Positions 27,035 through 36,157 are shown, counted from the first letter of the stretch. The stretch is 64,000 nt of DNA from Glaciecola flavus (GCF_042646125.1 NZ_JBHRSW010000014.1:294429-358428), one strand, 5' to 3'. Translations and numbers: made by a program. Notes: generated by a model from the sequence alone, not told the origin.

Positions 27035-27721
27035 CTAAGACCCCGCAAGTTGCTGATGAATATTAGCCTGTAGTTCGGTAGGAATGCATAACTGACTTGC
27101 TAGTTGATTTAAATAAGTTTGCGACGCCTGCTGTTCAATATCAATCGCACTTGCACTGGCTGCATACACTTCTATACCTGTTTGAGAATCAGGCACTGCA
27201 TTGACAAGTTCAGTTACAGATAGCGGTTTACGTAATTCGTCAAATAACATAGCTTTTTCTTCCATGCTTAAGTCCATCGTTTCAACTTGTGCGAAAATAC
27301 GTGAGCGCTCGTTATCGTCTATGTGTCCATCAGCATAGGCTGCGGTGATCATTGCTCGCATAAGGAGCATTTGCCCAGATACGTTTGTGTCTTCTACTAC
27401 TTCCTCAAAGGCTTGCTGTGGAATGGTAGCTGGCGTGAAGTTAAAGCGCGCACTGCTTTGTTGGGTGTTTTGTGGAGGAAAGCTTGAGGCTTGTTGGTGA
27501 GAAGCATGGCCTTGGTTTTGTTTGTTTGAATATTGTTGATAAGCTTTCCAAGCAATACCACCTACCGCAGCTAGTGCACCAACTTTGAGGGCAGATTTGC
27601 CTACTTTTTTAGATTTTTTCCCGCTCATCATGCCGGTGAGGCCGCCACCCGCTACGCCACCTAAAAATCCGCTCAATGCACCTGACTTAGACAAACCACC
27701 CACTAATTTTTGTAAATCCAT
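27035..27721 (-). CDS. TerB/DUF533-like protein (YebE type)
   Basis: Protein of 228 residues with a Gly-rich N-terminus (GALSGFLGGVAGGGLTGMMSGKK), one weak membrane segment (KVGALAAVGGIAWKAY), a Gln-rich linker, and a C-terminal helical TerB-like domain containing MRAMITAAYADGHIDDNERSRI (shown in part: AYADGHIDDNE), an acidic metal-binding-like loop. DUF533/YebE function is unknown; stress association is reported for relatives. Start set at 27721 after AAAAGGA; the longer frame to 27871 is Cys-rich and unsupported. Confidence 0.82.
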   Translation of the reverse strand: MDLQKLVGGLSKSGALSGFLGGVAGGGLTGMMSGKKSKKVGKSALKVGALAAVGGIAWKAYQQYSNKQNQGHASHQQASSFPPQNTQQSSARFNFTPATIPQQAFEEVVEDTNVSGQMLLMRAMITAAYADGHIDDNERSRIFAQVETMDLSMEEKAMLFDELRKPLSVTELVNAVPDSQTGIEVYAASASAIDIEQQASQTYLNQLASQLCIPTELQANIHQQLAGS

Positions 27722-27891
27722 AAGGTTTCCTTTTAATTTGCACCCATTTTGATTTTTATTTCGTAATACACAGCAACAAGTCTGCAAAACGGTGTGATTT
27801 GCATAAGCACCTATTGTGAGACTTTCAGATAGTTTATTTTTACAGCAAAACACAGAAAAAAGATTGCTCATATATTTAAAGGGTTTTTAAA

Positions 27892-28527
27892 GTGATAACA
27901 AAGAAAATAGGGTTAATAACAATAGTCTTGATTTTGTCGAGTTGTGTTTCGTGGGTATTTGCAAAAGGACCATTCAATGAAATGCCCGAAGGTAAATATA
28001 GTTTGGACTTGAGTCATGCGAGCATCATTTGGAAGGTCTCTCATTTCGGCCTATCTAACTATGTTGGCAGATTTGCCGATTTTGATGCAATAATTGACTA
28101 CAAACCATCTAACATTGAGAAGTCGTCAGTAACGGCAACAATCAATCCTTTGTCAGTACAAACCGCCTATCCAAACGCCGAAGAAAAAGACTTCGACAAA
28201 ATATTGGGTACGGATAAAGTTTGGTTTAACGGTACTATGTTCCCGAGTATTGACTTTACATCAACAAGCATTGCTATGACATCAGACACCACCGCTGTGA
28301 TGCAGGGTGAGCTTAGCTTTTTAGGCGTAACAAAACCAGTAAGCTTAGATGTTGTGTTTAATGGCGCTATGCCCATCCAGCCCTTTACACGTAAACCGAC
28401 ACTTGGGTTTTCTGCCACCGCTACAATCAAACGTTCTGATTGGGGATTAACTAAATATGTGCCAAATGTCGGGGACGAAGTTCAAATAATGATTGAAGGC
28501 GAATTTATGAAAACCGATGATGAGTAA
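27892..28527 (+). CDS. YceI-family periplasmic lipocalin-like protein (first copy)
   Basis: Exported beta-barrel protein of 211 residues; signal peptide at 1-24. YceI proteins bind polyisoprenoid-type lipids such as ubiquinone-8. Pattern YSLDLSHASIIWKVSHFGLSN is the family start and SDWGLTKYVPNVGDEVQI the end. GTG start. Followed after six bases by a cytochrome b561, a pairing seen in E. coli yceJ-yceI. A second, divergent YceI gene follows, so the unit is a triplet. Confidence 0.9.
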   Translation: MITKKIGLITIVLILSSCVSWVFAKGPFNEMPEGKYSLDLSHASIIWKVSHFGLSNYVGRFADFDAIIDYKPSNIEKSSVTATINPLSVQTAYPNAEEKDFDKILGTDKVWFNGTMFPSIDFTSTSIAMTSDTTAVMQGELSFLGVTKPVSLDVVFNGAMPIQPFTRKPTLGFSATATIKRSDWGLTKYVPNVGDEVQIMIEGEFMKTDDE

Positions 28528-28533
28528 GCCCCA

Positions 28534-29091
28534 GTGAGCACGCGATATCATTCAGTTGCCATTGTGATTCACTGGTTGATGGCAGTGAGTGTTTTGGTAA
28601 TGATTGGCACGGGATTGTATATGGTAAATATTGATATGCCCAAAGCTGAGCAATTTAAACTTTATCAATATCATAAAGCGGGTGGCGTTGTGATGTTGTG
28701 GCTAATTGTATTGCGCCTTGTGGTACGTACATCAACTAAACGGCCTGCTTTACCGAGTTCTCTTTCTCGTAAAAACCAGTCCTTAGCTCAAATCGGGCAT
28801 GGCGCTCTGTATAGCTTGTTAATACTCATACCATTGAGTGGCTGGTTTATGGTGTCTGCCAGTCCATTTGGTTTGCCTACCTTTGTTTTTGTTGACTGGA
28901 TAAAATGGCCTCATATTGGCTTTGCTTCGAAAAACAATACGGTAGAAGCAATAAGTAACACTGTGCATTACATACTCGCATACCTTTTGTTTTTCGCTGT
29001 CGCAGGACATGTGGCAGCAACCATTTATCATTATAAAATACACCGTATCAATTTGTTTCAACGGATGTGGCTGAACACAAAAGGAAAATAG
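28534..29091 (+). CDS. Cytochrome b561 (YceJ type)
   Basis: Di-heme quinone-linked membrane cytochrome of 185 residues with four helices. Candidate axial ligands: His in IVIHWLM, YQYHKAGG, LIGHGALYS region and VAGHVAATIYH. GTG start. Sits between two YceI genes; with them it may shuttle electrons between the quinone pool and a periplasmic lipid-bound partner, which is inference. Confidence 0.9.
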   Translation: MSTRYHSVAIVIHWLMAVSVLVMIGTGLYMVNIDMPKAEQFKLYQYHKAGGVVMLWLIVLRLVVRTSTKRPALPSSLSRKNQSLAQIGHGALYSLLILIPLSGWFMVSASPFGLPTFVFVDWIKWPHIGFASKNNTVEAISNTVHYILAYLLFFAVAGHVAATIYHYKIHRINLFQRMWLNTKGK

Positions 29092-29093
29092 CT

Positions 29094-29660
29094 TTGAGTA
29101 TATTTAACAGATTTATAGCATGTAAGCTCTACATTGCACATACGATAAAATTTTCATGTTTGATGCTAGTTGTTATCTCTATGCCCACCCAAGTTTATGC
29201 TCAGCTGAGCATAGATGAAAGCAATGCCCGTATGGGGTTTTCGGGTGAACACGCGGGGATGAAGTTTGAAGGTATTTTTAAAAAGTGGTCGGCTACACTC
29301 ACTCTCCCTCCCGCAGAAAATGCCTCAATTGAAGCAAGCTTTAGCGTAAATTCTGCACACACAGGTGATTCAACCTATGACGAAACCCTGCCAGAAGAAG
29401 ATTGGTTTTTTGTTGAGAAATTTCCTAATGCGAATTTTACTAGTACGTCAATAGAACTAAAAAACAACGGTTATCTCGTGACGGGTACACTTACATTGCG
29501 CAACATTGAAAATGAAGTAAATTTTGTTTTGGAAAAGTTAAACAAAGGCTACAAAGCGGATTTTACAATTGACCGCTTGGCGTTTGATATTGGTAAAGAA
29601 TCAGACCCTGAGGCCGAGTGGGTGAGTCGAGAGATAGTAATCTCATTAACTATTGATTGA
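29094..29660 (+). CDS. YceI-family protein (second, divergent copy)
   Basis: 188 residues from a TTG at 29094, chosen because AAGGA lies about 8 bases upstream and it follows the cytochrome stop by two bases; the in-frame ATG at 29067 is inside the cytochrome gene. Signal peptide ends VYAQ. Core features GFSGEHAGMKFEGIF, EEDWFFVEKFPNANF and TGTLTLRNIENEV fit YceI. Less similar to the first copy than expected for a recent duplication. Confidence 0.85.
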   Translation: MSIFNRFIACKLYIAHTIKFSCLMLVVISMPTQVYAQLSIDESNARMGFSGEHAGMKFEGIFKKWSATLTLPPAENASIEASFSVNSAHTGDSTYDETLPEEDWFFVEKFPNANFTSTSIELKNNGYLVTGTLTLRNIENEVNFVLEKLNKGYKADFTIDRLAFDIGKESDPEAEWVSREIVISLTID

Positions 29661-30179
29661 TGATCGTACAAACGGCAAATTGCAAAGGAGACACCGAGCG
29701 CTATTCAAGTTTTTATACTAAATCCATTAACACTACCAGTCATCGCATAGCCCAAGGTCTCGAATTAGCCCCCTACCCTGCATAAGTGACATTTTGGTTA
29801 ACAGTTAGGTGGCTGTTGTGCGCAAAGACACCAAAAAAGCGAATAAGGTTGAGTCTTGGCGGCGGGCCAAGTGCTCTAGCTCATCTTGTTCATCTGCATC
29901 AACGAACACGCCAGCATGAAGTGAAAACCTAGAGACAATCGCCAACTGACCATATTCAGTTGTTGCATCATGTCTTGATGCAAGGGCGCTTGTCTGCTTA
30001 AAGGTAGTGCCCCATCGTGTATGTTCTGGTTTCTATCTATTTTCATTTATGGTGTAAATACACAATAAACCGCTTTATTTTTCCATCTTTTTAATTGACA
30101 GAACAGCGCCATGACATCATATTGATGTTGACATGGAGTCGCTTTGCTATCACATTAAATCAAATGGGTGTGTTATTTT
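29661..30179. other. Accessory-DNA scar between YceI and parD relic
   Basis: About 520 bases with no intact gene. It contains the transposase remnant (29805-30032) and, from 30040 to 30179, AT-rich DNA that probably holds the promoter of the parD fragment (TTGACA at 30097 and another TTGACA-like run near 30128). The pieces suggest past insertion and deletion. Confidence 0.5.
29805..30032 (-). pseudogene. Transposase remnant (IS91/Y2-type, tentative)
   Basis: An open frame of 75 codons without a start, on the minus strand. It reads LAIVSRFSLHAGVFVDADEQ and then DELEHLARR, the pattern of the FSLHA...LExLxRY segment in the C-terminal half of IS91-like (Y2_Tnp, PF04986) transposases. Sequence before and after this block does not align to the family by eye, and the frame ends 28 codons later, so only a fragment survives. 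No terminal repeats were found. Confidence 0.5.
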
Positions 30180-30329
30180 ATGCCTAGAAAAACGATTAGT
30201 TTTACCGACAAGCAGGACGAATTTATCCAGGCCAGAATTGCTAGCGGTGACTATACAAGCGAAAGTGAATATTTGCGCGACCTTGTTCGACGTGATCAAG
30301 AGAGTGATAGGCATTCACTCATTCATTAG
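30180..30329 (+). pseudogene. Truncated ParD-like antitoxin
   Basis: 49-residue frame starting at ATG 30180. PRKTISFTDKQDEFIQARI and SGDYTSESEYLRDLVRRDQE are the ribbon-helix-helix DNA-binding part of ParD/CC2985 antitoxins. The C-terminal toxin-binding segment (family length about 80) is missing: the frame ends in RHSLIH and stop. No parE toxin follows; instead the end overlaps the 3' end of the convergent LRAT-like gene by 15 bases. Either a relic or a solitary mini-repressor. Confidence 0.75.
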
Positions 30330-30842
30330 GAGAGGGTTCCAAGCAATAGTTTTCGCGTAGTGCTCATGCAATATACCATTCAGTGCACTAAAACTCGTTA
30401 TATCTGCTGAAGTACCTAAAATTTGCTCAGCTACAAAACGGTGGCAGTTTTGCTTGAATAGATGACAATCATAAAGCTGATAGAGTTGCGATTGCGCTCG
30501 TTGCGCAGCGACGGGGTTAGCAATGACATTCGCTCTTTTATCACAAGCAACAAAAATAGCCTCACCACTTCTGTTTTCTATAAATCGCGCGGGGCTTATA
30601 CAGCGAACCAAACCATTGCCATTAAGCTCGTAAATATTCCCATCGACCCATATGCCAGTGTGATCTAATACACCATAAACACCACAACACACTACAGCGC
30701 CATTCTCTGGAGTAACCGCAAAAGTCCCCTCTCCTGGCATTGAGGTAACAATTTGTTTTCGCTTCATGTACTCAGTATTCGCCCTGTCGCTTGCGTATAT
30801 ACCCAAAGCGGCAGCGCCTAACCACAACAAGGGTGCAGGCAT
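30315..30842 (-). CDS. LRAT-like (NlpC/P60 superfamily) domain protein
   Basis: Protein of 175 residues. N-terminal hydrophobic segment PLLWLGAAALGIYA may be a membrane anchor. The core has GVLDHTGIWVDGNIYELNG (His ligand) and, later, LFKQNCHRFVAEQILG with the nucleophile Cys, in the circularly permuted order of lecithin:retinol acyltransferase-like domains (His first, Cys in NCxxF). Bacterial members may be acyltransferases or amidases; substrate unknown. Its 3' end overlaps the truncated parD. Confidence 0.7.
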   Translation of the reverse strand: MPAPLLWLGAAALGIYASDRANTEYMKRKQIVTSMPGEGTFAVTPENGAVVCCGVYGVLDHTGIWVDGNIYELNGNGLVRCISPARFIENRSGEAIFVACDKRANVIANPVAAQRAQSQLYQLYDCHLFKQNCHRFVAEQILGTSADITSFSALNGILHEHYAKTIAWNPLLMNE

Positions 30843-30995
30843 TGTTTTACTTCCCGTATACTTGGTAAAGCTAAGCTTACTACTTAAAATTATGTTTTAG
30901 TTTAAGAAACTGTATCAAAACATGTTTTTTAACTTAACAGTACTGTAAACATGCATTATTCTTAGGCGAAATTTTTACCATATAGTTCCACATAC

Positions 30996-32228
30996 ATGCG
31001 CGAAGTAAAACAAGCCACTAAACTTAAAAACGTGGATTACGACATTAGGGGGCCAATCCTCGAACAGGCAAACAAAATGGAGGAAGCCGGCGAACGAATA
31101 TTGAAACTCAATATCGGCAACCCAGCTCCATTCGGATTTGAAGCCCCTGACGACATCCTTAAAGATGTGATTCGCCTGTTGCCCAAGGCTCAAGGGTACT
31201 CAGAGGCGCAAGGTATTTACAGCGCGCGCGTGGCAGTCATGCAGTATTATCAACAAAAAGGCATCAGTAATATTGCCATAGACGACGTATATCTTGGCAA
31301 TGGTGTCAGCGAATTGATTACTCTCTCCATGCAAGCTTTGCTTGATAGCGGTGACGAAGTCCTGATACCTAGTCCTGACTACCCACTTTGGACGGCTTCA
31401 GTCAACTTATCATCGGGCAATGCCGTACACTATAAATGCGACGAACAGGCGGGTTGGTTTCCAGATATACAAGATATACGCTCAAAAATTACCAATCGCA
31501 CAAAAGCCATAGTCATCATTAACCCCAATAATCCAACCGGCGCTGTTTACAGTAAAAGCCTGCTTTTAGAGATATGTGAGGTCGCCAGAGAATTTGGCTT
31601 GGTGATTTTCAGTGATGAAATATACGACAAGGTTCTCTACGATGAGGTGAACCACATCAGTATCGCTTCACTGGCGCCCGATTTATTTTGTGTAACGCTC
31701 AGCGGTTTATCAAAAAACTACCGTGTAGCGGGTTTTAGAGCCGGCTGGATGCTAGTCAGTGGGAATAAAAAGATTGCACAAAACTACATCGAAGGCTTGA
31801 GCTTTATGTCTTCGATGCGCATGTGCTCCAACGTCCCTTGCCAGCATGCCATTCAAACAGCATTGGGGGGATACCAAAGCATTAACGATTTGGTTCGTGG
31901 AGAGGGGCGATTGCTGGCGCAACGAAACATTGCTTGGCAACGCTTAAATGAAATTCCAGGTATCTCTTGTGTTAAACCAAATGGTGCCATGTATTGTTTT
32001 GCTAAAGTCGACACCCAAAAGTACAAAATAGACAGTGACGAAAAGCTCATACTCGATATATTAAGGGATAAAAAAATACTGCTTGTCCATGGTAGCGCAT
32101 TTAACTTGCGAGAAGGATGCTATTTTAGATTGGTGTTTCTTCCGCATAAGGATGTCCTTGCGCCTGCGCTTGATAGAATAGAAGACTTCTTTCTTCACAA
32201 TGCCGCTAAGCATGATCTTGTTGTTTAG
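30996..32228 (+). CDS. alaA: Alanine-synthesising aminotransferase AlaA
   Basis: PLP aminotransferase making alanine from pyruvate and glutamate. Close to E. coli AlaA from KLKNVDYDIRGPIL onward; LNIGNPAPFGFEAPDDIL, INPNNPTGAVYSK and the PLP lysine in LSGLSKNYRVAGFRAGW are clear. Length 410 against 405. An AlaA plus YfbR pair is also adjacent in E. coli, and the same order holds here. Confidence 0.95.
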   Translation: MREVKQATKLKNVDYDIRGPILEQANKMEEAGERILKLNIGNPAPFGFEAPDDILKDVIRLLPKAQGYSEAQGIYSARVAVMQYYQQKGISNIAIDDVYLGNGVSELITLSMQALLDSGDEVLIPSPDYPLWTASVNLSSGNAVHYKCDEQAGWFPDIQDIRSKITNRTKAIVIINPNNPTGAVYSKSLLLEICEVAREFGLVIFSDEIYDKVLYDEVNHISIASLAPDLFCVTLSGLSKNYRVAGFRAGWMLVSGNKKIAQNYIEGLSFMSSMRMCSNVPCQHAIQTALGGYQSINDLVRGEGRLLAQRNIAWQRLNEIPGISCVKPNGAMYCFAKVDTQKYKIDSDEKLILDILRDKKILLVHGSAFNLREGCYFRLVFLPHKDVLAPALDRIEDFFLHNAAKHDLVV

Positions 32229-32277
32229 CGTTTGCCAATATTCACTATCAGCGTGTGTATAAAAAGGAAGTAGTGTT

Positions 32278-32877
32278 ATGAAATCCAGTCCCTTTTTAGC
32301 TTGGATACTGCGAATGCCATTGATCAAGCGCTGGGCGCTAATGCACGCAGTTAAACGTGAAAATGTGGCAGAACACAGCCATCAAGTCGCTGTTATTGCT
32401 CACCTACTGGCGTGTATCAGAAATACCTATTGTGGCGGAAGCCTCAACCCAGAGCGCGCCGCAACGGTTGCCCTATATCACGAAGTGTCTGAAACAAAGC
32501 TTCAGGACATTAACCACGTTACCAAATACCACAACCCCGACCTGACGCGCGAATTTAAAAAAATTGAAGAAATGGCAGAAAAAGAGTGTTTGGAGACCTT
32601 AGCGCCAGAGTTACAAGCGCAATTTGCTGGTTTATTGGTGCAAAAAAATGTCGATCCAGAATACAAAAAGATTGTGAAAGCCGCCGATCTTATTTCTGCC
32701 TATTTAAAAGCGTGTGATGAACTGCATTTTCAGAACAAAGAGTTTGAGCAAGTTAAACCTCGACTCGAAAAGATGATAAATACCTATCAGCAAGACATGC
32801 CAGAAATTGATATTTTTATGCGTATGTTTGCTGACAAGTGCCTTGTTAATGTTGATCAATTGTCAGCAGAGCCATAA
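32278..32877 (+). CDS. yfbR: 5'-deoxynucleotidase YfbR
   Basis: HD-domain phosphatase acting on deoxyribonucleoside 5'-monophosphates. Metal ligands are visible in RENVAEHSHQVAV (His), LYHEVSETKLQDI (His, then Asp) and KAADLISAYLKA (Asp). Length 199 equals E. coli YfbR. AGGAAG precedes the ATG. Fifty bases after alaA, likely in one unit, and followed by the dGTPase gene, so dNTP pool control is grouped here. Confidence 0.94.
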   Translation: MKSSPFLAWILRMPLIKRWALMHAVKRENVAEHSHQVAVIAHLLACIRNTYCGGSLNPERAATVALYHEVSETKLQDINHVTKYHNPDLTREFKKIEEMAEKECLETLAPELQAQFAGLLVQKNVDPEYKKIVKAADLISAYLKACDELHFQNKEFEQVKPRLEKMINTYQQDMPEIDIFMRMFADKCLVNVDQLSAEP

Positions 32878-32954
32878 ATTGTTTATGCGCCACACAAGTG
32901 GCGTTCGACCCAAAAACAAAAGCAATACTGCTTTTATGAGCCTAAGGATAAATA

Positions 32955-34271
32955 ATGACGCCATGGCATATACGCAAATCAGAACGCGTATCGCTTCACG
33001 ACGGAGATATTAGAACTCCCTATCAGCGAGACAAGGCGCGTATTATGCATGCTGCGTCTTTCAGGCGCCTACAGGCAAAAACACAGGTTGTTGGCGTGGG
33101 TATCAGTGATTTTTATCGCACAAGACTCACTCATTCATTGGAAGCAGCGCAAATAGGCACCGGTATCGTCGCCCATCTCAAGTCTGTCAAAGCACAATTA
33201 TCCGCTCAACTGGGTCTGGACGAGTACCTGATTGAAACTATCTGTTTAGGCCATGATATTGGCCATCCTCCCTTTGGTCATGGTGGCGAGGTTGCACTGC
33301 ATTACATGATGTCTGACTTCGGCGGATTTGAGGGCAACGGTCAAACATTCAGAATTCTTACAAACTTAGAGTCTTATTCTGCATCTGATGGTATGAATCT
33401 CGCTCGACGATCACTTTTGGGCATATTGAAATATCCAAATTTTATTGATGTACTCGACAGAAAGCGCCAATACCCAGAGAAAAAAACAAAATTTAGCACA
33501 GTAAATACAGCACATTGGATCCCCCCAAAAGGTTTGTTTTATTGTGACAAAACAACGTTTGACTGGGTTTTATCACCACTGTCTGCACAAGATAAGGAGA
33601 AGTTCACATCAGTGCTTGCGCACGATTGTGACCGGTTAAAAACACAATACAAATCTGTGGATTGTTCGATTATGGAACTGGCCGATGATATTGCCTACGC
33701 GGTGCATGATTTAGAAGACGCCGTAGTGATGTCACTCATTGACCAAATGGCCTATCACAAAGAAGTGACGATGCCATTGCGTGAATTAGCCATTCCGTGG
33801 CTATCAGACAACGCGCTGCGCATTGAGGAGCAGCTTTTTTGTGGCAAAACCTTCCCAAGAAAAAATGCGATAGGCGGTTTAGTCAACGCCTTCATAACTG
33901 CCATTGACATGCACGCCTTAAACAAATTTGATGAATTGCTATTAGATATCAACGCCTATTTACCTAGCCAGTACGCTATCGCCCTAAATACTTTAAAACA
34001 ATTTGTTTTTAGGCATGTTATCCGAAAACCCGAAATTCAAATTTTGGAATATAAAGGCCAGCAAATGATCATGGCTATGTTCGAAGTTTTTGCTAACGAA
34101 CCTCAGCGCCTATTGCCAGAAAATACTGCCCGACGCTGGCATGATGCCCCCTCCACAGCCATGGAAATGCGTATTATTGCTGATTATATATCAGGCATGA
34201 CAGATGAATACGCCAATCGCGTTTATGCCAATTTGTTTTTACCAAAATCACACCGAATTACAGATCGCTGA
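32955..34271 (+). CDS. dGTPase-like HD protein (anti-phage/dNTP triphosphohydrolase family)
   Basis: Deoxyguanosinetriphosphate triphosphohydrolase-like protein of 438 residues. HD metal-binding motifs: RLTHSLEAAQIG (His), CLGHDIGHPPFGHGGE (His-Asp) and MELADDIAYAVHDLED (Asp), plus RRLQAKTQV near the N-terminus. Matches the shorter type 2 family of dGTPase-like proteins, not E. coli Dgt (505). Would hydrolyse dNTPs to nucleoside and triphosphate. Confidence 0.9.
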   Translation: MTPWHIRKSERVSLHDGDIRTPYQRDKARIMHAASFRRLQAKTQVVGVGISDFYRTRLTHSLEAAQIGTGIVAHLKSVKAQLSAQLGLDEYLIETICLGHDIGHPPFGHGGEVALHYMMSDFGGFEGNGQTFRILTNLESYSASDGMNLARRSLLGILKYPNFIDVLDRKRQYPEKKTKFSTVNTAHWIPPKGLFYCDKTTFDWVLSPLSAQDKEKFTSVLAHDCDRLKTQYKSVDCSIMELADDIAYAVHDLEDAVVMSLIDQMAYHKEVTMPLRELAIPWLSDNALRIEEQLFCGKTFPRKNAIGGLVNAFITAIDMHALNKFDELLLDINAYLPSQYAIALNTLKQFVFRHVIRKPEIQILEYKGQQMIMAMFEVFANEPQRLLPENTARRWHDAPSTAMEMRIIADYISGMTDEYANRVYANLFLPKSHRITDR

Positions 34272-34353
34272 GCTGTGATACATTTGTAATGAAATTAAGC
34301 ACTGAATACAAGGGTCTGATTTGAGACTAGCTATACAAAGATGAGCGATTTTC

Positions 34354-35355
34354 ATGCGATTGAAGTTTAATAAGTATCAGGCGATTAAAGAGCACGACAT
34401 AACCGACGAAAGCGTCTGGCAAAACCGAAGAACAGTGCTCAAAGCGCTGGGCTACGCCGGTACCATGTCCATACTATCAACTTCTGCTAAAGCTAACCCT
34501 TTAAATTGGTTTTCCGACGACGAAGAAAGCCAGTTTGTCCAAAAAAAGCTTAATGCTCGTCCCGCTACAGAACAAAGTGCCACAATGACAAAAGAGTCAG
34601 TCGCTACCCGTTATAACAATTTTTATGAATTTGGCACAAGTAAAGAAGACCCTGCGAAAAATGCACAAAGCTTCAGTGTTGAGCCATGGACATTACAAAT
34701 TGATGGTTTAGTTGAGAACCCAATAACACTAGATTACGACGACTTGTTCAACAAATTTGCACTCGAAGAACGTATTTATCGCCTCCGATGTGTAGAGGCT
34801 TGGTCAATGGTCATTCCATGGATAGGCTTTCCCTTAGCGAGTTTAATCAAGCTGGCAAAGCCCTTATCAAGTGCAAAATATTTGGCATTTGAGACCTTAC
34901 ACGACCCCAATCAAATGCCCGGACAACGCAGTCGATTTGTTGGAGGCGGTATTGATTACCCCTACGTGGAAGGTTTACGCATGGACGAAGCCATGCATGA
35001 TTTGAGCTTTATGACAGTGGGCATGTACGGGAAAACTTTACCACCGCAAAATGGTGCCCCTATTCGCTTGGCCTTACCATGGAAATACGGATTTAAGAGT
35101 ATTAAATCCATTGTGCGTATCCGACTTACCGATAAACAACCCCCAACAACTTGGAATATACTCGCTCCCAGTGAATACGGCTTTTATGCAAACGTGAACC
35201 CAAACGTTGATCACCCGCGTTGGTCTCAAGCGAGGGAACGTCGAATCATTGGTACCGGCTTACGTGAGCAAGAAAGAATCGACACTCTGCCCTTTAATGG
35301 CTACACCGAAGTAGCCCATTTATACAAAAATATGGATTTAACGACTTATTATTGA
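34354..35355 (+). CDS. msrP: Protein-methionine-sulfoxide reductase catalytic subunit MsrP
   Basis: Periplasmic molybdopterin enzyme that repairs oxidised methionine in envelope proteins. Tat signal with QNRRTVLKALG (about 23-33), molybdenum Cys146 in YRLRCVEAWSMVIPW. Length 333 equals E. coli YedY (334). Overlaps msrQ by four bases (TGATG-type), the standard operon. Confidence 0.95.
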   Translation: MRLKFNKYQAIKEHDITDESVWQNRRTVLKALGYAGTMSILSTSAKANPLNWFSDDEESQFVQKKLNARPATEQSATMTKESVATRYNNFYEFGTSKEDPAKNAQSFSVEPWTLQIDGLVENPITLDYDDLFNKFALEERIYRLRCVEAWSMVIPWIGFPLASLIKLAKPLSSAKYLAFETLHDPNQMPGQRSRFVGGGIDYPYVEGLRMDEAMHDLSFMTVGMYGKTLPPQNGAPIRLALPWKYGFKSIKSIVRIRLTDKQPPTTWNILAPSEYGFYANVNPNVDHPRWSQARERRIIGTGLREQERIDTLPFNGYTEVAHLYKNMDLTTYY

Positions 35356-35987
35356 TGTTAGTACTAAATAAGCCAATTCGCGTAAACAAGCACGTAATTA
35401 CTGTTTTTAGAGTATTGATTCATCTCACTGCTTTACTGTGGTTAGGGCTGGTCTACCTAGATGGATTAAACGGAAATTTACCCGGCGACCCCGTTCAATA
35501 TTTGATTGAATTTAGTGGTAAAGGGGCTATCAACTTACTCCTTATTTGTTTAGTGATTAGCCCATTAGCAAAGCAATTTAAGTTTGCTCAACTGATAAAG
35601 TTTAGAAGAACAACGGGCGTGTATGCCGCCCTCTACGCAGTTTTCCACCTATATATTTTTATTAGCTACGAACTGCAATTTGAATGGGGCTTAGTGTTCA
35701 GTGAAATTATAGAACGCCCTTACATTACTGTCGGCTTTATCACCTTAAGCATACTGTTGGCTTTAGCCGTCACCAGTCCATCAACAGTTAAACGTAAAAT
35801 GGGGAAACACTGGCAACAACTGCACAATTGGGTTTATCCTGCCAGTATTTTAGCGATCGTTCATTTTTGGTGGTCACTCAAATCTGAGTGGTCAGAGCCA
35901 TTGGTCTATTTAATTTGCTTATTGCTATTACTGGCGCTACGTTACAAAAAGTTGATACCTGCTAGGCGAAAAACTGGCAATGTGTGA
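35352..35987 (+). CDS. msrQ: Heme-binding subunit MsrQ
   Basis: Six-helix b-heme membrane protein passing electrons from the quinone pool or flavin reductase to MsrP. 211 residues. Candidate heme ligands are His in ALYAVFHLYIFI, WQQLHNWVYPAS and LAIVHFWWSLKS. Directly overlaps msrP; a hairpin lies just after the stop. Confidence 0.93.
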   Translation: MMLVLNKPIRVNKHVITVFRVLIHLTALLWLGLVYLDGLNGNLPGDPVQYLIEFSGKGAINLLLICLVISPLAKQFKFAQLIKFRRTTGVYAALYAVFHLYIFISYELQFEWGLVFSEIIERPYITVGFITLSILLALAVTSPSTVKRKMGKHWQQLHNWVYPASILAIVHFWWSLKSEWSEPLVYLICLLLLLALRYKKLIPARRKTGNV

Positions 35988-35989
35988 TT

Positions 35990-36011
35990 GGAGGTGATGT
36001 ACAACACCTCC
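35990..36011 (+). terminator. Hairpin after msrPQ
   Basis: Inverted repeat GGAGGTG / CACCTCC with an 8-base loop starting two bases after the msrQ stop. No T-run follows, so intrinsic termination is doubtful. The left arm resembles a strong ribosome-binding site that would be hidden in the stem, but no start codon and frame of note follows it. Confidence 0.35.
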
Positions 36012-36157
36012 TGTGCGAGGCCAAAATTGGCAGTTTGCCTGAGTAAAGTTCTATGCTTTGGTTTTAAAGGTAATCCTACAGACCTAAAGTTCAGGTGTTT
36101 TTAAGCGAATGAACACCGTATAATAGCTAGATTTGTAGTGGTAGTAGTAAAATCAAC

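Noticed and set aside
30133..30360. 75-residue plus-strand frame
   Set aside because: It overlaps the ParD fragment in another frame; the ParD reading matches a known family and this one does not.
32955..34271. dGTPase as part of an anti-phage defence island
   Set aside because: Some dGTPases deplete dNTPs against phage, but this gene lies in the usual housekeeping group with yfbR and has no defence neighbours.
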